Of a stretch of DNA of 7,843 nucleotides, positions 5,147-7,843 are shown in pieces. The notes beneath the pieces are model-generated. The model was not told the origin of the DNA. It saw nothing but the letters and a program-made list of their open reading frames with translations, and did not search any database. Made by a program: the position numbers and the translations under genes. Position 1 is the stretch's first letter. Each line of letters opens with the position of its first letter. The DNA is from Prevotella sp. UBA7594 (GTDB taxonomy: Bacteria > Bacteroidota > Bacteroidia > Bacteroidales > Bacteroidaceae), in the NCBI GenBank assembly GCA_002490315.1, contig DLKG01000052.1, positions 15,322-23,164 on the forward strand, in the 5' to 3' direction.

Positions 5147-6676
5147 ATGACAATCCGAAAGCAAACCTTTCCGCGGCGCGCCTCTCTCCGCATGTATGGC
5201 GCCGCCCTTCTCTTTTCCTTCGCCTTCAGCGCCAACGCCGCCAATCCGTCTACGTGCATGACGCGCATTACTCCGCCAAGCTTCTCCGTTGCCTCTGCTG
5301 CCACGGAGAAGCCCGACAACACGCGCCTTGAAAGCCGTCGCCCTGCCGTAGCCGACAGGCTCTTCGTGTCGGACGCCGTGGAGAAGAAAATACGCCAAGT
5401 GAAGAAGCTCATCAAGGACAACGCCTACCTCGCGTGGATGTTTGAGAACTGCTTCCCCAACACGCTCGACACCACCGTCCACTTCACTGACGGCGGCGAC
5501 GGCAACGAGGACACCTTCGTCTACACGGGCGACATCCACGCCATGTGGCTGCGCGACTCCGGGGCGCAGGTGTGGCCCTACGTGCAGTTCGCCAAGACCG
5601 ACATGAAGCTGCGCAAGATGCTGCGCGGCGTCATTCTGCGCCAGCTGAAGTGCATCAACATCGACCCCTACGCCAACGCCTTCAACCGCGAGCCTGTAGC
5701 CGACGGCATGTGGGCACACGACATCACCGACATGAAGCCGGAGCTGCATGAGCGCAAGTACGAGATCGACTCGCTCTGCTATCCCATACGCCTCGCCTAC
5801 CATTACTGGCAGGTGACGGGCGACAGCTCCGTCTTCGGCGACGAATGGCGCAAAGCCGTCGCCAACATCCTGCGCGTCTTCCGCGAGCAGCAGCGCAAGC
5901 ATGGACTCGGTTCCTACCACTTCCAGCGCGAGACGGAGGACCAGCTCGACACCGTGTGCAACCATGGCTGGGGCAACCCCGTGAAGCCCGTAGGGCTCAT
6001 TGCCTCCGTGTTCCGTCCGAGCGACGACGCCTCGACATTCCTCTTCCTCGTGCCATCCAACTTCATGGCTGTCTCGTCGCTGCGCAAGGCTGCCGAGGTT
6101 CTGCGCGAGGTCAACGGCGACACGGCGACTGCCGGCGACTGCGTGGCGCTTGCCGACGAGGTGAGCGAGGCGCTGAGGAAATATGCCATTGTCGACCATC
6201 CGAAATACGGCAAGATTTACGCCTACGAGGTGGACGGCTTCGGCAACCACTACCTCATGGACGACGCCAACGTGCCGTCGCTGCTCGCCATGCCTTATCT
6301 CGGCGACGTGCCTGCCGACGACCCCGTCTATCAGAACACGCGCCGCTTCGTATGGAGCGAGGACAATCCCTACTTCTTCCGCGGCAAGGACGGTGAGGGC
6401 ATCGGCGGTCCGCACGTGGGCTACGGCATGGCATGGCCCATGTCGCTGATGATGAAAGCGTTCACGAGCAACGACGACAACGAGATACGCGAGTGTCTGG
6501 AGATGCTGCAGCGTACTGATGCCGGCACGGGATTCATGCACGAATCGTTCAACGTCAACGACGCCAACAACTTCACGCGTGCCTGGTTTGCCTGGCAAAA
6601 CACGCTCTTCGGCGAACTTATCGTGAAGCTCGCCGACGAGGGTAAAACGAGCCTGCTGCTGAGCGCGAGAAGATAG
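5147..6676 (+). CDS. exported glycoside hydrolase family 125 exo-alpha-1,6-mannosidase
   Basis: The 509-residue protein belongs to GH125 (formerly DUF1237), metal-independent inverting enzymes with an (alpha/alpha)6 barrel that release terminal alpha-1,6-linked mannose from N-glycans or mannans. An N-terminal export signal (hydrophobic 17-29, likely cleavage ANA|AN near 31) places it in the periplasm or beyond. Signature blocks: FVYTGDIHAMWLRDSGAQVW (124-143), ERKYEIDSLCYPIRLAYHYW (202-221), HGWGNPVKPVGLIASVFRPS (273-292) and GFMHESFNVNDANNFTRAWF (462-481). The Asp293 to Glu466 spacing is 173, the same as between the acid Asp220 and base Glu393 I recall for the Clostridium perfringens enzyme; these are my proposed catalytic residues. 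Start chosen at the first ATG downstream of the promoter; Met16 would also leave a signal peptide. Bacteroides homologues often sit in polysaccharide-utilisation loci, but no SusC/SusD or other glycosidase gene is visible here. Confidence 0.93.
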   Translation: MTIRKQTFPRRASLRMYGAALLFSFAFSANAANPSTCMTRITPPSFSVASAATEKPDNTRLESRRPAVADRLFVSDAVEKKIRQVKKLIKDNAYLAWMFENCFPNTLDTTVHFTDGGDGNEDTFVYTGDIHAMWLRDSGAQVWPYVQFAKTDMKLRKMLRGVILRQLKCINIDPYANAFNREPVADGMWAHDITDMKPELHERKYEIDSLCYPIRLAYHYWQVTGDSSVFGDEWRKAVANILRVFREQQRKHGLGSYHFQRETEDQLDTVCNHGWGNPVKPVGLIASVFRPSDDASTFLFLVPSNFMAVSSLRKAAEVLREVNGDTATAGDCVALADEVSEALRKYAIVDHPKYGKIYAYEVDGFGNHYLMDDANVPSLLAMPYLGDVPADDPVYQNTRRFVWSEDNPYFFRGKDGEGIGGPHVGYGMAWPMSLMMKAFTSNDDNEIRECLEMLQRTDAGTGFMHESFNVNDANNFTRAWFAWQNTLFGELIVKLADEGKTSLLLSARR

Positions 6677-6685
6677 GTAAAACTA

Positions 6686-6718
6686 AAGCGCCGCTTTAGA
6701 CTCTTTAAAGCGGCGCTT
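6686..6718. terminator. hairpin 1 of a bidirectional terminator
   Basis: AAGCGCCGCTTTA (6686-6698) pairs perfectly with TAAAGCGGCGCTT (6706-6718). Inner G-T and A-T pairs extend the stem to 15 bp with a CTC loop. It is the first structure reached by the plus-strand GH125 transcript. Read on the minus strand it is followed by TTTAGTTTTA, giving a modest U-rich tail for stopping the convergent gene. Confidence 0.72.
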
Positions 6719-6726
6719 CAACAACG

Positions 6727-6765
6727 CTAAAGCGGCACTTTAGACTTGCTAAAGTGCCGCTTTAG
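6727..6765. terminator. hairpin 2 of a bidirectional terminator
   Basis: CTAAAGCGGCACTTTAG (6727-6743) and CTAAAGTGCCGCTTTAG (6749-6765) form a perfect 17-bp stem with the 5-nt loop ACTTG. On the plus strand a short TTTAG follows; there is no long U-run. It lies 15 bp beyond the stop of the minus-strand gene at 6781 and so is the first hairpin met by that transcript. Confidence 0.75.
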
Positions 6766-6780
6766 TTTAGCACAACATAA

Positions 6781-7614
6781 TCAATTGACTTTCAGAACCT
6801 TACCATTTACTTTCACGACAAGCAATCCCGTCCGTGGCAACGCCATCCGAGTCATAGCCCCTTCCGCCACCATATGCCCCAAAAGTACACCATCAGCAGT
6901 GTAGACAGCCACCATGCTGCCTTTCTTGGCGTTGCGCACGTTCAGCCATTCGCCCTCACGCCTCACGCTAACGCCCTCACTCACATTGCTGGCGACAGAC
7001 AACGTCGCATCGTTGTAGATGACCTCGCCCTTGTAGGAAACTTCAAGCAGACGCTCAAATCCGCCATCTATTCCGAAATTCAAGTTCTGCTTTATTCCCC
7101 CTATAGAAGATAAGCCTTTCAACCATATACAGGTAGACAAGTAGTCCTTGCACGACTCATCGCTGTATTCGTCAATGGTCATAGTAGCAAAACCACTTTC
7201 CACATTTTCCTCTACTTTCCTGCACTTGGCATAAGATTTCAGCGGCAAACCGTCTTCATCATACTTAAAACTCCAAAAATAGTTTCCTTCGTCTGGCTTC
7301 ATCCCAAAGTCGTACGCCAACAGCCAGTCGGCCGTCGCCACGCCGGACTTTTTAAAGTATACTTTGCCGCCGTCAATACGAATATATGCAAACATCTCCG
7401 GCTCACCATAACCTTCCGTATAGCAATACATCTTAAGCGCCTCATGCCCGTCAACCGTCTCTGTTCCATTCAAATAGGTCTTTTCTGTAAAGATTGGGCT
7501 TTCAGGAGTGGCCCACAAAGAACTCTTCCACACCATGCCGTCCTTGAAAAACGATTGGGCCGAAACAAACACTGAGACCATTGTCAACAGCAAAGTTGAA
7601 AGAATATTTTTCAT
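6781..7614 (-). CDS. secreted protein of unknown function with T9SS-like C-terminal sorting domain
   Basis: I do not recognise a named function. The 277-residue product has a signal peptide (MKN, hydrophobic 4-18, likely cleavage VSA|QS after 19). A beta-rich middle follows, with repeated Trp/Tyr/Gly motifs such as FKDGMVWKSS (23-32), AYIRIDGGKVYFKK (76-89), LLAYDFGMKPDEGNYF (98-113) and CIWLKGLSSIGGI (162-174). This pattern is common in exported Bacteroidota proteins of about 280 residues. The last 70 residues resemble a type IX secretion C-terminal domain: LNVRNAKKGSMVAVYTADGV (224-243), then a closing GLLVVKVNGKVLKV (263-276). The ending lacks a basic final residue, so the sorting call is probable, not certain. 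Start set at the ATG 7614-7612; a TTG two codons upstream (7620) extends the frame but leaves a less typical N-terminus. It converges on the GH125 gene. The A/T-rich leader (7615-7650) shows no clear consensus promoter. Confidence 0.82.
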   Translation of the reverse strand: MKNILSTLLLTMVSVFVSAQSFFKDGMVWKSSLWATPESPIFTEKTYLNGTETVDGHEALKMYCYTEGYGEPEMFAYIRIDGGKVYFKKSGVATADWLLAYDFGMKPDEGNYFWSFKYDEDGLPLKSYAKCRKVEENVESGFATMTIDEYSDESCKDYLSTCIWLKGLSSIGGIKQNLNFGIDGGFERLLEVSYKGEVIYNDATLSVASNVSEGVSVRREGEWLNVRNAKKGSMVAVYTADGVLLGHMVAEGAMTRMALPRTGLLVVKVNGKVLKVN

Positions 7615-7734
7615 AAGCAATAATTTTTTAACTGTTCAATTTCATTTTATGAGTGTGTAAAAAACTTGTTCCCGCAATATTCTACAGGAGGTGCGGCCTC
7701 CGAGACGTACTACGCTACAATAAAAGAAGCTGTT
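7615..7734. other. intergenic stretch with a small GC-rich inverted repeat
   Basis: I see no gene here. It has an A/T-rich leader next to the gene start at 7614. GGAGG-TGCGG-CCTCC (7687-7701) is a perfect 5-bp stem, and CTACA occurs twice (7682-7686 and 7715-7719) flanking it at a distance. No TAnnTTTG/TTTG pair in correct spacing was found on the minus strand. The stretch ends in the tandem repeat described separately. Confidence 0.55.
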
Positions 7735-7762
7735 TTATAAATAAGAAGCTATTTTATAAATA
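7725..7762. repeat. 19-bp tandem direct repeat, two copies
   Basis: AGAAGCTGTTTTATAAATA (7725-7743) is followed directly by AGAAGCTATTTTATAAATA (7744-7762), one mismatch in 19. It starts almost exactly where homology to the IS110 transposase ends, so it may mark the deletion or rearrangement junction. Confidence 0.9.
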
Positions 7763-7843
7763 ATTACTGGTTTCCAATAAACACCTGTACTCTCCATTGC
7801 AACATGTGTAATACCATTATCCAACAGCCATTCTTTCATTTCT
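7735..7843 (-). pseudogene. truncated IS110-family transposase fragment
   Basis: The minus strand reads in one frame from the window edge to a TAA at 7737-7735, giving 35 visible codons. The segment GITHVAMESTGVYWKPV is the highly conserved block of IS110-family transposases (N-terminal RuvC-like DEDD domain; the Glu of ESTG is one of the acidic residues). After WKPV the family normally continues into a segment like NLLE and then several hundred further residues, including the C-terminal Tnp domain. Here it changes to IIYKIASYL and stops inside the 19-bp tandem repeat. So everything after the ESTG/WKPV block is missing and the gene is a remnant. Its 5' part lies beyond the window. Low GC compared with its neighbours fits foreign origin. 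IS110 elements use a non-coding bridge RNA from the element end; any such region would be outside this window. Confidence 0.8.

Larger units (their letters stand above)
6683..6770. repeat. four-unit 22-bp tandem array of near-palindromes
   Basis: Four units begin at 6683, 6705, 6727 and 6749, exactly 22 bp apart. Each has a 17-bp near-palindromic core of the form CTAAAGYGSCRCTTTAG plus a 5-bp spacer; unit 2 is the most diverged (TTAAAG...GCTTCAA). Units 1 and 2 are complementary to each other, as are units 3 and 4, so the array folds into two hairpins. It fills the gap between convergent genes and starts 6 bp after the GH125 stop. Confidence 0.9.

Noticed and set aside
5171..5191. Twin-arginine (Tat) signal in the GH125 N-terminus (RRASLRM)
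   Set aside because: The residues after RR do not fit the Tat consensus (S/T-RR-x-F-L-K), and GH125 enzymes have no cofactor needing folded export. A Sec signal, possibly from Met16, is simpler.
5090..6598. A 502-codon open frame on the minus strand
   Set aside because: It is antisense to the GH125 gene, which carries strong motifs and a consensus promoter. The product is Val/His/Gly/Glu-rich without family features.
6683..6770. Short regularly spaced repeats as a possible CRISPR array
   Set aside because: The cores are near-palindromes that pair with their neighbours, the 5-bp spacers are far too short, and no cas gene is present. A terminator or palindromic repeat fits better.
7686..7692. 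AGGAGGT as a Shine-Dalgarno site on the plus strand
   Set aside because: No plus-strand start codon and open frame follow at suitable distance. The bases are one arm of a small inverted repeat, and Bacteroidota rarely use strong Shine-Dalgarno sites.

Overview
The window looks like a chromosomal segment from a Bacteroidota bacterium, most likely Prevotellaceae. The evidence is a GldH-type gliding/type IX secretion lipoprotein, a PorT-like outer-membrane protein, a RicT (PSP1) protein with the long low-complexity tail seen in this phylum, and a near-perfect Bacteroidota promoter (TTTG, 20 nt, TAATTTTG). Starts lack strong Shine-Dalgarno sequences and leaders are A/T-rich. No rRNA, tRNA or CRISPR array was seen. 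The assignment rests on recognition of protein families, not on a database search.

Positions 31-4956 (minus strand) hold a five-gene run, in transcription order metF - holB (delta') - ricT - gldH - porT. The first three are tightly packed (27 and 15 bp gaps). gldH and porT overlap by 4 bp (ATGA). Between ricT and gldH lies a 274-bp gap holding a long imperfect inverted repeat that resembles a small non-autonomous mobile or palindromic element. The run combines one-carbon metabolism (MetF), the replication clamp loader (delta'), an Fe-S-type regulatory protein (RicT) and two cell-envelope/T9SS-linked proteins (GldH, PorT).

Positions 4957-5146 form a compact divergent control region. A palindrome (AAAAAGCC/GGCTTTTT) spans the -33 elements of both the plus-strand promoter and a weaker candidate minus-strand promoter, and a perfect 6-bp hairpin sits at the predicted 5' end of the plus-strand transcript. 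Positions 5147-6676 (plus) encode an exported GH125 exo-alpha-1,6-mannosidase with no SusC/SusD genes in view.

Positions 6677-6780, between convergent genes, contain a four-unit, exactly 22-bp-periodic array of near-palindromes that folds into two strong adjacent hairpins, probably a bidirectional terminator. Positions 6781-7614 (minus) encode a secreted protein of unrecognised function with a C-terminal region resembling a T9SS sorting domain; PorT in the same window belongs to that system.

The right edge (7735-7843, minus) carries a short piece of an IS110-family transposase that is cut off just after its ESTG/WKPV block and runs into a 19-bp tandem duplication and a stop codon. The rest of the 7615-7734 gap holds only a small GC-rich inverted repeat. 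I did not find a clear new multi-gene system. The structured non-coding elements and the truncated IS110 gene are the most unusual content.
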